From an uncultured Sulfitobacter sp. (lineage in GTDB: Bacteria > Pseudomonadota > Alphaproteobacteria > Rhodobacterales > Rhodobacteraceae), in contig CANMZB010000018.1 of the NCBI GenBank assembly GCA_947502265.1, positions 17,034 through 81,033 of the forward strand: 64,000 nt of DNA, in the 5' to 3' direction. Under the pieces are notes generated by a model that worked only from the letters and a program-made list of their open reading frames with translations, was not told the origin of the DNA and did not search any database. Made by a program: the position numbers and the translations under genes. Each line of letters opens with the position of its first letter. The first letter of the stretch is position 1. This document shows positions 36,228 through 45,332 of this stretch, one piece after another.

Positions 36228-37129
36228 TTCGGGCCTTTCGGGGTCATTCCTGCCTGCTCTGCGCAGTATTGCGCGATTTCGGCGTGGGTCGCGATCCAGC
36301 AATCGCCTTTGTCGGTGATCCGCTCCAGCAGTTCTTCGAGGATGAAAATCCGGCTGCGGTAGCCGGTGACATGCGGGTGCATGGTGAGCAGGAACAGCCC
36401 GTTTTCGGCATACGCCCCTTCGAATTCGCGGGTGAAGATATCGAGCACATCGGCGGGCGCGGTATAGGGGCGTTGCGCGCCGAAACGGTTCATCATGAAG
36501 TAAACCGCATCGTCGCGAATCCATTCGACGGGCAGTTCGACCATGCCTGTCGGCTCGCCGTTTTGCAAAATCTCGTAGGGGTCATCGTCGGAGAACAGCG
36601 AGCTGTCATAGATCAGACCCATTTCGCGCGCGAGGCTGAGGGTGTTGGGGCTGTAATCCCAGGACGGGGTGCGCATGCCGACGGGGCGGGTGCCTGCGAT
36701 CTTTTCCAGCGTATCGGCGGCGCGCAGCATCAGGTCGCGTTCGGTCGCTTCGTCCAGCCCTGTGTTCAGTTCGTGAATCCAGCCGTGCAGGCCGATTTCA
36801 TGGCCGTCATCTGCAAGGCTGCGTTGTTCTTCGGGGTGCAGCAGGGCGGAAACGGCAGGCACGAAAAAGCTGGCCTTTGCGCCGAAACGGTCCAGCACGC
36901 GGCGGATGCGGGGCACACCGCGGCGGGTGCCGTATTCGCCCCAGCTGAGCCGGGCGGTGGAGTTGCCGCCATCGCGCAATTCGTTGGTTTCATGGTCGCT
37001 GTCGAAGGACAGGGCCACGGCGCAGCGCGCGCCGTTCGGCCATTTTGCAGGGAGCAGATTGCGGCCTGCGCGCACGGCTTCGACCTTGCCGCGCCAGATT
37101 GCTTCGTCCCATGTGTGTGGATCGTTCAT
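36224..37129 (-). CDS. Polysaccharide-deacetylase-family hydrolase (PuuE/PgdA-like)
   Basis: 301 aa NodB-fold protein. ALSFDSDHETNE gives the catalytic/metal Asp, and EIGLHGWIHELN gives the HxxxH metal pair. FFVPAVSALLHPEE, GMRTPSWDYSPNT and FLLTMHPHVTGYRSR match the HpPgdA/PuuE-like subgroup, cytosolic proteins acting on cyclic amides or imides rather than on sugars. No signal peptide is visible, so a polymer substrate is unlikely. Coupled by ATGA overlaps to genes on both sides. Confidence 0.78.
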   Translation of the reverse strand: MNDPHTWDEAIWRGKVEAVRAGRNLLPAKWPNGARCAVALSFDSDHETNELRDGGNSTARLSWGEYGTRRGVPRIRRVLDRFGAKASFFVPAVSALLHPEEQRSLADDGHEIGLHGWIHELNTGLDEATERDLMLRAADTLEKIAGTRPVGMRTPSWDYSPNTLSLAREMGLIYDSSLFSDDDPYEILQNGEPTGMVELPVEWIRDDAVYFMMNRFGAQRPYTAPADVLDIFTREFEGAYAENGLFLLTMHPHVTGYRSRIFILEELLERITDKGDCWIATHAEIAQYCAEQAGMTPKGPK

Positions 37130-37881
37130 GCGTGTCCTCCATCGACTTGCAGGGTTTGTCCGGTGATCCAGTTCGCCTTGTCGGAACACAGGAAGGTAAC
37201 GGCATCGGCAATGTCCTGTGCGCGGCCAAGGCGGCGCATGTGGATGTTGCCGATGATTTGTTTCTGCCGCTCGGTGCCGAACGCGTCCCATTGCCTTTCG
37301 GTGGCGGGGTTGGAGAGGATGAAACCGGGGGCGACGGAATTGACGGTGATGCCTGCGGGCCCCAGCTCAAGCGCGAGTTGTTTGGTGAGGCCGATCAGCG
37401 CGTGTTTGGCGGCGGCGTAGGCTTGGATGCCGGTCAGGCTCGCCTTGAGACCCGCGCCCGAAGAGATGGTGACGATGCGGCCCTGTCCGCGTTTTTTCAT
37501 CGCCGGAGCAAAGGCCTGTGCGCACCACATCGCGGCATCGACGTTGGCGGCAAAGATCGTGTGCCAGTCGTCGGGGGTGATGTCCTCAAGCGGGCGGCCG
37601 GTCTGGCCGCGCACGCCACCAGCGGCGGTGACAAGGCCGTCGATGGTGCCGTGCTGTGCGATGACCTCGGTGCACAGGGCATGGGCGGTGGTTTGGGTGC
37701 CCAGATCGCCCGCGTGGGTGGTGACGCGGGGCAGGGGGGCGAGATGCGCCATGCCGCCCGCGTCAATGTCGATTGCCGCGACGGTGGCACCGGCGTCCGT
37801 AAGGCCGCGCACGATGGCCGCGCCGATGCCTTGGGCGGCACCTGTCACAGCAAAGATTTTTCCGTCAAGATTCAACTGCAT
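37126..37881 (-). CDS. Short-chain dehydrogenase/reductase (SDR)
   Basis: 251 aa classical SDR. TGAAQGIGAAI is the NAD(P) site, DIDAG follows beta-2, and the active site has ISSGAG (Ser) and YAAAKHAL (Tyr-x3-Lys). C-terminal ITGQTLQVDGG is typical of FabG-like members. Overlaps the PanE-like gene by 10 bp and the deacetylase gene by 4 bp. Substrate unknown. Confidence 0.85.
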   Translation of the reverse strand: MQLNLDGKIFAVTGAAQGIGAAIVRGLTDAGATVAAIDIDAGGMAHLAPLPRVTTHAGDLGTQTTAHALCTEVIAQHGTIDGLVTAAGGVRGQTGRPLEDITPDDWHTIFAANVDAAMWCAQAFAPAMKKRGQGRIVTISSGAGLKASLTGIQAYAAAKHALIGLTKQLALELGPAGITVNSVAPGFILSNPATERQWDAFGTERQKQIIGNIHMRRLGRAQDIADAVTFLCSDKANWITGQTLQVDGGHA

Positions 37882-38891
37882 ACCGGCACCATCAGATCAA
37901 GGAGGTCGGTGGATTGTGCGCGTTTGCCGTCTTCGATGTCGTGGATCAGGTCGCACAACAGCGCCAGCGCGGGTGTGGCGACGCCGTGGCTGCGCCCGAT
38001 GTCGACCAGCACTCCGATTTGCGCATCGACTTCGGTTTTGCGTTTGCGCACGGCGAGGTCGCGGTAGATGCCGGAATGGGTTTTTGCGGTTTTGCGGTTG
38101 TGGGCAACCATCGTGTCGATGGCGGTGTTTATGCCTGCGGCGTCGTTGGTGCGAAAGGCGTCGGGATCAAAGCCGTTGAACCCCAGCGGGCGGATGCCTT
38201 CGGCTTGCGCCAGCTGCATCGCTTCGGTCCCGAGTTTGGCAAAGACGGGGCGGGTTTTGGCAGGCTCCATCGCGTCGGACATGGAGGCGGGGGTAAGGGC
38301 GGTGGCGAACAGCAGCGCGCCATAACCGCATTTGCCCCAGAGATAGCCCCAGATGTTATCGGTTTTGACTGCATCAGGCTCTACGATGCTGAATAGGGCA
38401 TGCATTTCGCGCAAACGGGGGGTGTCGGAGCCGTCAAGTTCACCCAAGGCCACGGCGGCGCGGTTGCCATACAGGATGCGCCCCGGTTCAAGCCAGTCGG
38501 CACCGAAATTGACGAAACAGCCCAACGTGCGGTCCGCGCCGATCCGCGCGGCAATGGTGCGTTCGTTCAGGCCGTTCTGTGCGGAGACGACATAGCCGTC
38601 GTCGGCCAGATGCGGCAGCAGCATGTCGAGCGCCGCGTCGGTGTGGTGCGCCTTGACAGCGAGGATCACGCGGCGGAATTTGCCGGTGAGGGTGGCGGGG
38701 GTGTCGGCGGGCAGGATTTGGGTGAACTCTTCGACCGGCCCTTCGATGTGCAGGCCGGTGGTTTGCATGGCGGCGACGTGGTCCTCGACAATGTCGACCA
38801 TGTGCACGGGATGCCCCGCGCGGGCGAAATATGCGCCAAGGATGCCGCCGATTGCGCCCGCACCCCAGATCAGGATTGCATCATCGCTCAT
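37872..38891 (-). CDS. 2-dehydropantoate 2-reductase (PanE/ApbA) family protein
   Basis: 339 aa. N-terminal Rossmann motif ILIWGAGAIGGILGAYFARAGHPV, a central ILAVKAHHTDAAL and the VVSAQNGLNE Asn region are those of ketopantoate reductases. The C-terminal domain is somewhat longer than in PanE. Embedded in a catabolic operon rather than pantothenate genes, so it more likely reduces or oxidises a different 2-keto/2-hydroxy acid (inference). ATGA overlap with the creatininase gene. Confidence 0.78.
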   Translation of the reverse strand: MSDDAILIWGAGAIGGILGAYFARAGHPVHMVDIVEDHVAAMQTTGLHIEGPVEEFTQILPADTPATLTGKFRRVILAVKAHHTDAALDMLLPHLADDGYVVSAQNGLNERTIAARIGADRTLGCFVNFGADWLEPGRILYGNRAAVALGELDGSDTPRLREMHALFSIVEPDAVKTDNIWGYLWGKCGYGALLFATALTPASMSDAMEPAKTRPVFAKLGTEAMQLAQAEGIRPLGFNGFDPDAFRTNDAAGINTAIDTMVAHNRKTAKTHSGIYRDLAVRKRKTEVDAQIGVLVDIGRSHGVATPALALLCDLIHDIEDGKRAQSTDLLDLMVPVCS

Positions 38892-39589
38892 GTCCAGTCG
38901 CCTGCCAGCTGCGCGCGGGTTTCTTCGACGGCGATGCCCCAGATGCGGTGCATGTCGGCGTCGGGTTTTTGGTAGTGGCCGCCGTAGTTGCCATCGCCGA
39001 TCAGGTCGCGCACACCGGCGGCGTTGCGGTCGCGCAGGCGGTCGAAATCGACGTAGGGTTTTTGTTCGGGCGGGACGGGGCGACCGTCAAGGCGGGTCCA
39101 CGGGAAATTTTCCATCCATGACGCGTGCGAGGCGATGGGATCGACGTCTTGCACGGCGGCCCATGTTTTCGGGGCGCGCCACCAGTCGTGGAAGCGGCAG
39201 CGCGCGCCCATCCGGTCTTGCATCCATTCGGCGCACACCGGCTGTACGGGGCTGTTGCCGCCGTGGCCGTTGACGATGAGAATCCGGCGGAAACCGGTAT
39301 CATAGAGACTGTCGAGAATGTCGCGCACAAGGGCGGCGTAGGTTTGCAGGCGCAAGGAGACCGTGCCGGGGAAGCCCATGAAATAAGGGGTCAGGCCGTA
39401 GGGAACGGCGGGAAACACCGGAACGCCCAACGGCTCGGCGGCGTCGGCGGCCATCTTGCCCGACAGGATCGAATCGACCGAGAGGCTGAGGTGTGCGTGC
39501 TGTTCGGTGCTGCCCAGGGGCAAAACACAGCGGTCGTCGTTTTTAAGGTATTCTTCGACTTCGAACCAGTTGCTGTCACTTATTCTCAT
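38888..39589 (-). CDS. Creatininase-family amidohydrolase
   Basis: 233 aa. Metal-binding features of the creatinine amidohydrolase family are visible: LPLGSTEQHAHLSLSVD (Glu, His, Asp) and ILIVNGHGGNSP, with an active-site HASWMENF later (His, Glu). Family members open cyclic amides such as creatinine or act in coenzyme maturation. It follows the GntR gene with a 14-bp overlap, making it the first enzyme of the leftward unit. Confidence 0.83.
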   Translation of the reverse strand: MRISDSNWFEVEEYLKNDDRCVLPLGSTEQHAHLSLSVDSILSGKMAADAAEPLGVPVFPAVPYGLTPYFMGFPGTVSLRLQTYAALVRDILDSLYDTGFRRILIVNGHGGNSPVQPVCAEWMQDRMGARCRFHDWWRAPKTWAAVQDVDPIASHASWMENFPWTRLDGRPVPPEQKPYVDFDRLRDRNAAGVRDLIGDGNYGGHYQKPDADMHRIWGIAVEETRAQLAGDWT

Positions 39590-40592
39590 TTTGCGTTTCC
39601 TTTGTTTGGTTTTTGGCCCGCACAGCTTCGATTGCGGGCAGAACTTTGGAGCGGACGGCGTGGCTGTCCGGGGTGTGGCGGTATTCTATTGCGGTTTGAT
39701 CCGCGCGCAGGGATTTGAGCAGATATTCGGCCCCTGTGGAGTAGATCAGCACATCGACGCGGGCGAGGAGATCGGGCAGCCCGTCAAAATCGCGCGGCAC
39801 CGCCGTAATGCGACCCAAATGCGGGGCAAAACGGTCTATCCCGCTTTTGAGGGTGGGCAGGAAATCATCGAAATAAGAGACGACCCCGACGTTTGCCTCG
39901 GGGGGGATACCGGCGAGGGCGATGCGGGTTTGCTCGTTCGGGATCAGGGTCAGGCCCAACACCGGCAGGTTGGAAAACAGGCGCTGTGCGTCGGCGGTCA
40001 GGGTGTGCGGGCAGATGACCAGATCCGCCGCAGGTTCCGCGCCGCGCCCGAGGTCTGCGACGCTTGCGGCGCTTATGGTGTCGATGTCGCTGAGGTAGGG
40101 TTCCAGATCGTTTGCGTAGGCTTTGGTTGCGTCCAGAAATGTGCCCAACACGAGGATGCGCAGCGGGAGGACGGCGACGGGCTGTGCCATGGAAATGCGA
40201 AAGGCGATGTCCTGACGTGACAGGCCCAATTCGCGGCCCGCCTGCACAAGGGCGGCGATCTGGCGCTCGAAATCGGCGAGGCGCTGTGTCTGGCTGGGGG
40301 GGAGCGGCGCGTGGTCGGCGACAAACGTGCCCGAGCCGATGCGCCCCTCGATATGGCCACGCGCCTGAAGCGCGGCGTAAACGCTGCTGACGGTGACGGG
40401 AGACAGCTTGAGACGGGCGGCGAGGCGGCGCACGGAGGGCAGGCGCGCGTTCGCGGGAATGTCACCGGTGGCGATGCCGTATTCCAGCGCACCGCGCAGT
40501 TGCACCGACACAGGCACCGACGATTGCGGTTCAATTGCCGCCGCGATGCGCGCCAGTGCCGAGTCGATTCCATCTGTTTCAGTGCGCATCAT
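39576..40592 (-). CDS. GntR-type regulator with an unusual sensor domain
   Basis: 338 aa. Residues ~25-95 form a GntR winged helix (LRGALEYGIATGDIPANARLPSVRRLAARLKLSP region). The C-terminal ~230 residues are not the aminotransferase domain of MocR proteins and not a clear FCD or UTRA domain. They look like alternating beta/alpha segments (LPLRILVLGTFLDA, ADLVICPHTL, VGVVSYFDDF, DVLIYSTGAEYLLK). Divergent from the peptide importer and heading the leftward operon, it likely controls both. Two adjacent ATG starts are possible. Confidence 0.75.
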   Translation of the reverse strand: MMRTETDGIDSALARIAAAIEPQSSVPVSVQLRGALEYGIATGDIPANARLPSVRRLAARLKLSPVTVSSVYAALQARGHIEGRIGSGTFVADHAPLPPSQTQRLADFERQIAALVQAGRELGLSRQDIAFRISMAQPVAVLPLRILVLGTFLDATKAYANDLEPYLSDIDTISAASVADLGRGAEPAADLVICPHTLTADAQRLFSNLPVLGLTLIPNEQTRIALAGIPPEANVGVVSYFDDFLPTLKSGIDRFAPHLGRITAVPRDFDGLPDLLARVDVLIYSTGAEYLLKSLRADQTAIEYRHTPDSHAVRSKVLPAIEAVRAKNQTKETQNENK

Positions 40593-40739
40593 GGTGTATC
40601 AACTAACTGTAACGGTTGCTGGTGCAAGAGTGGGTGTGGCGGGCTTCGTGCATCATTGTTGCGCGAAACATGGGCGTTATGCAAATTTAATTCCGCAAAT
40701 GTGTTATATTTTCTTGACCTCAAATTTACCTGATGCGTA

Positions 40740-40753
40740 GTGTTACAGAACAC
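40740..40753. promoter_or_regulatory. Short palindrome upstream of the substrate-binding protein gene
   Basis: GTGTT and AACAC with a 4-base centre lie 21 bp before the start codon in the 181-bp divergent region. It could be a GntR-type operator or part of a promoter. A TTGACC-like element lies about 25 bp upstream. Confidence 0.3.
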
Positions 40754-40773
40754 CATAACGGATGGAGAGCGAA

Positions 40774-42342
40774 ATGTTGAAAACTACACTAAGGTCTGGC
40801 GTTGCCTCGCTTGCGCTTCTTGTGGCCGCACCGGCGGTCATGGCGCAGGATTTGATGCTTGGTCTGCGGGCCGGACCCGACTCCATTGATCCGCATTGGT
40901 CCACTCTGGGCAGTCAGGCCGAGGCGCTGCGCCATGTTTTCGACACGCTTATTGATGTGGATGACAAGCTTCAGATGATGCCGGGTCTTGCCGTCAGCTG
41001 GGAAGCGATTGACGATACGACGTGGGAATTCAAAATGCGCGAAGGCGTGAAATTTCATGACGGCAGCGATTTTGACGCCGAAGATGTGAAATTCTCGATC
41101 GAGCGTATCCCGGAAGTGACCGGCCCGATGCCGATGACGCTGTATACAAAATACGTCGAGAGCGTTGAGGTGGTTGACCCGCTGACGCTGCGCGTGACGA
41201 CAAAAGGCATGGCGCCTTCGCTGCCAAACGATTTTACCCGCCTGTTCGTTGTCCCCTCCGAAACCGGTATGGAAGCGCGCAACGAGGAATTCAATTCGGG
41301 CGAAAAGGCCATCGGCACGGGCCCGTATACCTTTGTAAGCTGGCAGCCCAAAGGTGATTTGGTTCTGAAGCGGAATGACGAGTATTGGGGCGGCGCGCCT
41401 GCGTGGGAGAATGTCACCCGCCGCGAGATTGCGGATGACGCCGCGCGTGTGGCCGCGTTGAAATCCGGTCAGGTCGATCTGATCAACTATGTTCCCGCGA
41501 CCGATTATCTGTCGATGCAGAACGACAACAGCCTTGAAACATTTGTGTCGGATTCGATTTATATCCTGAACATCGCGCCATCGGTAAAGGACGAAGAGCC
41601 GCAGCCGATCAAGGTGAACGGCGTCGAGGTCGAGGGCAATCCATTGCAGGATCTGCGGGTGCGCAAGGCGCTTGATCTGGCGATCAACCGCGAAATTCTG
41701 GTGAAAGTGGTCCTTGAGGGGCTGGGCAAACCGGCGAACCAACTGATGCCCGAAGGGTTCTTTGGCTATTCCAACGAACTGCCTGTGCGGGAGTATGACA
41801 TCGAGCAGGCCAAGGCACTGTTGACCGAGGCGGGGTATCCCGACGGGTTCGAGATTGATTTCACCTGCACCAACAACCGTGTGCCCGGCGACGCCGTGGT
41901 GTGCGAGGCGCTGGCGCAGATGTGGTCGCGTCTGGGTCTGAAGGTGAACGCGCAGGCCTTGAACGGTACTGTCTATTTCCCCGCCGCTGCGCGTGAGGAA
42001 TACACCATGACGATGTCCGCATGGGGCACGTTGACGGGCGAAGCCGCCTATACCTACGGCGCTTTGGCGCATACCAAGGACGCGGAAAAGGGCTTTGGCA
42101 ACTTTAACCGCTCGGGGTATTCCAACCCTGAATTCGACAAGGTTTTCTTTGAGGGCAGCCAGACATTGGACTCCGAAGCGCGCAAGAAGCTGTACGAAGA
42201 GGCGTCTTTTATCGCGATGGAAGACCGCGCATTGATCCCCACAGTGATTTTGCAGACCGTTTGGGCGGCCAAGGCGGATACTCTTGATATGACGCCGCGC
42301 GTCGATCAGGAAACCCGCGCCTATGCGATCACGCCGGAATAA
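40774..42342 (+). CDS. Peptide-type ABC transporter substrate-binding protein
   Basis: 522 aa, SBP_bac_5 (DppA/OppA) family. The signal peptide MLKTTLRSGVASLALLVAAP ends near VMAQD. Family blocks include LRAGPDSIDPHW, WEFKMREGVKFHDGSDF, IGTGPYTFVSWQPKGDLVL and LDLAINREILVKVVL. Periplasmic receptor for di/oligopeptides or related ligands. The second ATG, behind GGAGAG, is the likely start. First gene of an importer operon and followed by a strong hairpin. Confidence 0.9.
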   Translation: MLKTTLRSGVASLALLVAAPAVMAQDLMLGLRAGPDSIDPHWSTLGSQAEALRHVFDTLIDVDDKLQMMPGLAVSWEAIDDTTWEFKMREGVKFHDGSDFDAEDVKFSIERIPEVTGPMPMTLYTKYVESVEVVDPLTLRVTTKGMAPSLPNDFTRLFVVPSETGMEARNEEFNSGEKAIGTGPYTFVSWQPKGDLVLKRNDEYWGGAPAWENVTRREIADDAARVAALKSGQVDLINYVPATDYLSMQNDNSLETFVSDSIYILNIAPSVKDEEPQPIKVNGVEVEGNPLQDLRVRKALDLAINREILVKVVLEGLGKPANQLMPEGFFGYSNELPVREYDIEQAKALLTEAGYPDGFEIDFTCTNNRVPGDAVVCEALAQMWSRLGLKVNAQALNGTVYFPAAAREEYTMTMSAWGTLTGEAAYTYGALAHTKDAEKGFGNFNRSGYSNPEFDKVFFEGSQTLDSEARKKLYEEASFIAMEDRALIPTVILQTVWAAKADTLDMTPRVDQETRAYAITPE

Positions 42343-42360
42343 ACCGGTTCAAGCGGTCGT

Positions 42361-42397
42361 GCGGCGCGCAGTTAGATAATTGCGCGCCGCTCCTTTT
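42361..42397 (+). terminator. Hairpin after the substrate-binding protein gene
   Basis: Perfect 10-bp arms GCGGCGCGCA and TGCGCGCCGC around a 10-base loop, then TCCTTTTTC. It fits a partial terminator or mRNA-stabilising element that keeps receptor expression above that of the permeases. Confidence 0.7.
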
Positions 42398-42457
42398 TCT
42401 ACGACAAGCTGATCCAGTCATGCCCTTTGCGAAACAGGGGCGAAACGCGAGGTTGAA

Positions 42458-43432
42458 ATGTTTGGTTATCTTGTCGGGCGATTATCGCAGGCGGTTGTTG
42501 TGGTCTTTGCCATGTCGGTCATCGTTTTCGTCGGGGTCTATGCCATTGGCAATCCGATTGATGTGATGATTGATCCCGGTGCCACGGCCGAGATCCGCGA
42601 AAACCTGATCCGCCAGTACGGGCTGGATCAACCGCTGTGGCGGCAATATTTCACCTTTGTCGGCAATGTGTTTCAGGGCGATCTGGGCCAGTCGATGGTG
42701 TATAACATCTCGGTTACGTCGCTGGTGTTCTCGCGCCTGCCTGCCACGCTTGAGCTGGTGTTGGTGTCGGTGACGATTGCGGCGGTGGTGGGGATTCCGG
42801 CAGGGCTTTATGCCGGGTATCGTCCGAACAGCATTGGTGCCAAGCTGATTATGGCGCTGTCGGTTTTGGGATTTTCGGTGCCTACGTTCTGGATCGGGAT
42901 GCTGTTGATCATGGCGTTTGCGGTTGAATTGGGGTGGTTGCCATCGGGCGGTCGCGGCGAGGTGGCAGAGTTCTTGTGGTTCAAGACGTCGCTGGCCACA
43001 TCGAACGGCTGGAGCCATGTGATTATGCCCGCGATCAACCTGTCGCTGTTCAAGATGGGTCTGCTGATCCGCCTGACCCGCGCAGGCATGGTCGAGGCGA
43101 TGGGCGCGGAATATGTGCGCTTTGCGCGCGCCCAAGGATTGCCGGACCGCCAGATTGTATTCAGCCACATCCTGCGCAACATTTCGATCCCTGTGATCAC
43201 GGTGTTCGGGCTCGAGCTTGGCTCGACCCTCGCGTTTGCGGTGGTGACGGAGACGGTGTTCAACTGGCCCGGTGTGGGCAAGCTGATTATTGATAGCATT
43301 TTGCAACTGGATCGGCCTGTGATGGTGTCCTACCTCGTGATGGTGGTGATCCTGTTTGTGCTGATCAACCTGATCGTTGATCTGATCTATGCAAGGCTGG
43401 ACCCGCGTGTCCGTCTGAAAGGAGGCTCGTGA
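42458..43432 (+). CDS. Peptide ABC transporter permease (DppB-like)
   Basis: 324 aa with about six transmembrane segments. It begins MFGYLVGRLSQAVVVVFAMS and has the N-terminal GLDQPLWRQYFTFVGNVFQGDLG block and the cytoplasmic EAA loop VEAMGAEYVRFARAQGLPDRQ. Its TGA overlaps the ATG of the second permease (TGATG). Confidence 0.9.
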   Translation: MFGYLVGRLSQAVVVVFAMSVIVFVGVYAIGNPIDVMIDPGATAEIRENLIRQYGLDQPLWRQYFTFVGNVFQGDLGQSMVYNISVTSLVFSRLPATLELVLVSVTIAAVVGIPAGLYAGYRPNSIGAKLIMALSVLGFSVPTFWIGMLLIMAFAVELGWLPSGGRGEVAEFLWFKTSLATSNGWSHVIMPAINLSLFKMGLLIRLTRAGMVEAMGAEYVRFARAQGLPDRQIVFSHILRNISIPVITVFGLELGSTLAFAVVTETVFNWPGVGKLIIDSILQLDRPVMVSYLVMVVILFVLINLIVDLIYARLDPRVRLKGGS

Positions 43433-44370
43433 TGCCCGATACCCTGACGCCTGAGAGCGGCGTGATCGCGGTCCCCTCTGCACCGCCAGCCGAAACGCGC
43501 GCGATGCGCCTGCGCAACTTCTGGTCGGATTACCGCCAGTCCTGGGTGGCGATTGCCGCGCTGATCGTGATTGTTGCCTTGTTGGTGGGATCGTTTGGCG
43601 CGCCTTTTCTGGTGCCGCAAGATCCCTATGATCTGGCGAAACTGGATTGGATGGATGCGTTTTTGCCGCCCGGTACCGAGGGGTCGGGGGGCTATGTCCA
43701 TCTGCTTGGTACCGACAACGCGGGGCGCGATATGCTGTCGGCGATCCTGTACGGGCTGCGCACCAGCTTTGTGATCGGGTTATCCGCCGGGGCATTGGCG
43801 CTGGTGGTGGGGATCACTGTCGGGTTGACGGCGGCGTACTTCGGGGGCCGGATCGAGGCGCTGTTGATGCGGATCGTTGATTTGCAACTGTCGATGCCTG
43901 CGATCCTGTTGGCGCTGGTGATGGTGGCGATGCTGGGGCAGGGGATTCCGCAGATCATTTTCGCGCTGGTTGTGGCGCAATACGCCTATTTCGCGCGCAC
44001 CACCCATGGCGCGGCCTCGGTCGAGCGGCGCAAGGATTACATCGAGGCGGCGCGCTCGACCCCGCTGCCGACATGGCGGATCATGTTCAAGCATTTGTTG
44101 CCCAACGTGCTGCCGCCGTTGATTGTGGTTGCAACGGTACAGGTGGCCAGCGCGATTTCGCTGGAAGCGACGCTGTCGTTTCTGGGGGTGGGGCTGCCGC
44201 TGACCGAACCGTCGTTGGGATCGTTGATCTCGAACGGATTCAAATACATTCATGCGGGGCGCTATTGGTTGTCGATCTATCCGGGGGTTTTCCTGATGAT
44301 CACGGTTGTTGCGATCAACCTTGTGGGCGACCAGATCCGCACCGTAATTGACCCGAGGAACAGCCGATGA
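43432..44370 (+). CDS. Peptide ABC transporter permease (DppC-like)
   Basis: 312 aa. An N-terminal cytoplasmic segment is followed by about six membrane spans. HLLGTDNAGRDMLSAILYGLRTS is the conserved periplasmic entry, and RRKDYIEAARSTPLPTWRIM is the EAA loop contacting the ATPases. The ATG is preceded by AGGAGG at 6 bases. ATGA overlap with the next gene. Confidence 0.9.
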   Translation: MPDTLTPESGVIAVPSAPPAETRAMRLRNFWSDYRQSWVAIAALIVIVALLVGSFGAPFLVPQDPYDLAKLDWMDAFLPPGTEGSGGYVHLLGTDNAGRDMLSAILYGLRTSFVIGLSAGALALVVGITVGLTAAYFGGRIEALLMRIVDLQLSMPAILLALVMVAMLGQGIPQIIFALVVAQYAYFARTTHGAASVERRKDYIEAARSTPLPTWRIMFKHLLPNVLPPLIVVATVQVASAISLEATLSFLGVGLPLTEPSLGSLISNGFKYIHAGRYWLSIYPGVFLMITVVAINLVGDQIRTVIDPRNSR

Positions 44371-45332
44371 CTGCCGCACTTGATGTTCAGGGCCTGACCA
44401 CCCGTTTTGCCACCCGTGGCGATCCGGTAACGGCGGTAAATGACGTGAGCTTTTCCGTGCAAAAGGGCCGTATCCTTGGCCTTGTCGGAGAAAGCGGGTC
44501 GGGCAAAAGCGTGACGGGGTTCTCTGTCATGGGGCTGATCGACGCGCCGGGAGAGATTTCGGCGGGCAAGGTTCTGGTGGATGGAAACGATTTGCGCGCG
44601 CTGTCGGACGAAGACATGCGCAAGATGCGCGGCAACAAGGTTGCCATGGTGTTTCAAGACCCGATGATGACGCTGAACCCCGTGTTGCGCGTGGGCGACC
44701 AGATGGCGATGGCGGTGCGGGTGCATCGCAAGATGTCCAAAACCGCAGCGTTGGAGGAATCGCGTGCAGCCCTTGAGGCGGTGGGGATTCCGTCGCCCGA
44801 AGAGCGGTTGCAGGCCTATCCGCACCAGTTGTCGGGCGGGATGCGGCAACGGGTTGCCATCGCGATGGCGCTTTTGCACAGCCCGTCGGTGATTATCGCG
44901 GACGAGGCGACAACGGCGCTTGATGTTTCGATTCAGGGGCAGATTCTGGCGGAGGTGCGCGATCTGGCGGATACCACGGGCGCGGCGATTGTGTGGATCA
45001 CGCATGACCTTGCCGTGGTCTCAAGCCTCGCGGATGATATTTGCGTGATGTACGCGGGCAAGATCGTGGAGCGCGGCACGGCGCAACAGGTGATCGACCA
45101 TCCGCGCCATCCCTACACCAAGGGGCTGCTGGATTCGATTCCCGCGCTACACGAGCCGGGCAAGCATCTGCCGCAAATTCCCGGATCGACACCGCAGCTG
45201 TCACGCCTGCCGCAGGGGTGTCCGTTTCGCCCCCGTTGCCCGCGCGCGAGCGACATTTGCAAAACCGTACCGCCCGCCGATACCGTCGATGGGCAAACCG
45301 TCCTGTGCCACCACCCGTTGGAGCGAACATGA
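44367..45332 (+). CDS. Peptide ABC transporter ATPase (DppD-like)
   Basis: 321 aa. Walker A GESGSGKSV, Q-loop VFQDPMMTLNP, signature LSGGMRQRVAIAMAL, Walker B VIIADEATTALD and the switch His WITHDLAVV are complete. The C-terminal extension with CPFRPRCPRASDIC contains the cysteines typical of the peptide-importer ATPases (often Fe-S binding). ATGA overlaps on both sides. Confidence 0.92.
   Translation: MTAALDVQGLTTRFATRGDPVTAVNDVSFSVQKGRILGLVGESGSGKSVTGFSVMGLIDAPGEISAGKVLVDGNDLRALSDEDMRKMRGNKVAMVFQDPMMTLNPVLRVGDQMAMAVRVHRKMSKTAALEESRAALEAVGIPSPEERLQAYPHQLSGGMRQRVAIAMALLHSPSVIIADEATTALDVSIQGQILAEVRDLADTTGAAIVWITHDLAVVSSLADDICVMYAGKIVERGTAQQVIDHPRHPYTKGLLDSIPALHEPGKHLPQIPGSTPQLSRLPQGCPFRPRCPRASDICKTVPPADTVDGQTVLCHHPLERT

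Noticed and set aside
36224..37129. Secreted polysaccharide deacetylase
   Set aside because: No signal peptide, PuuE/PgdA-like motif context and a catabolic operon suggest a cytosolic cyclic amide/imide substrate.
45041..45328. 96-residue N-terminal extension of the DppF-like ATPase
   Set aside because: It lies entirely within the DppD-like gene in another frame; the ATGA overlap marks the true start.
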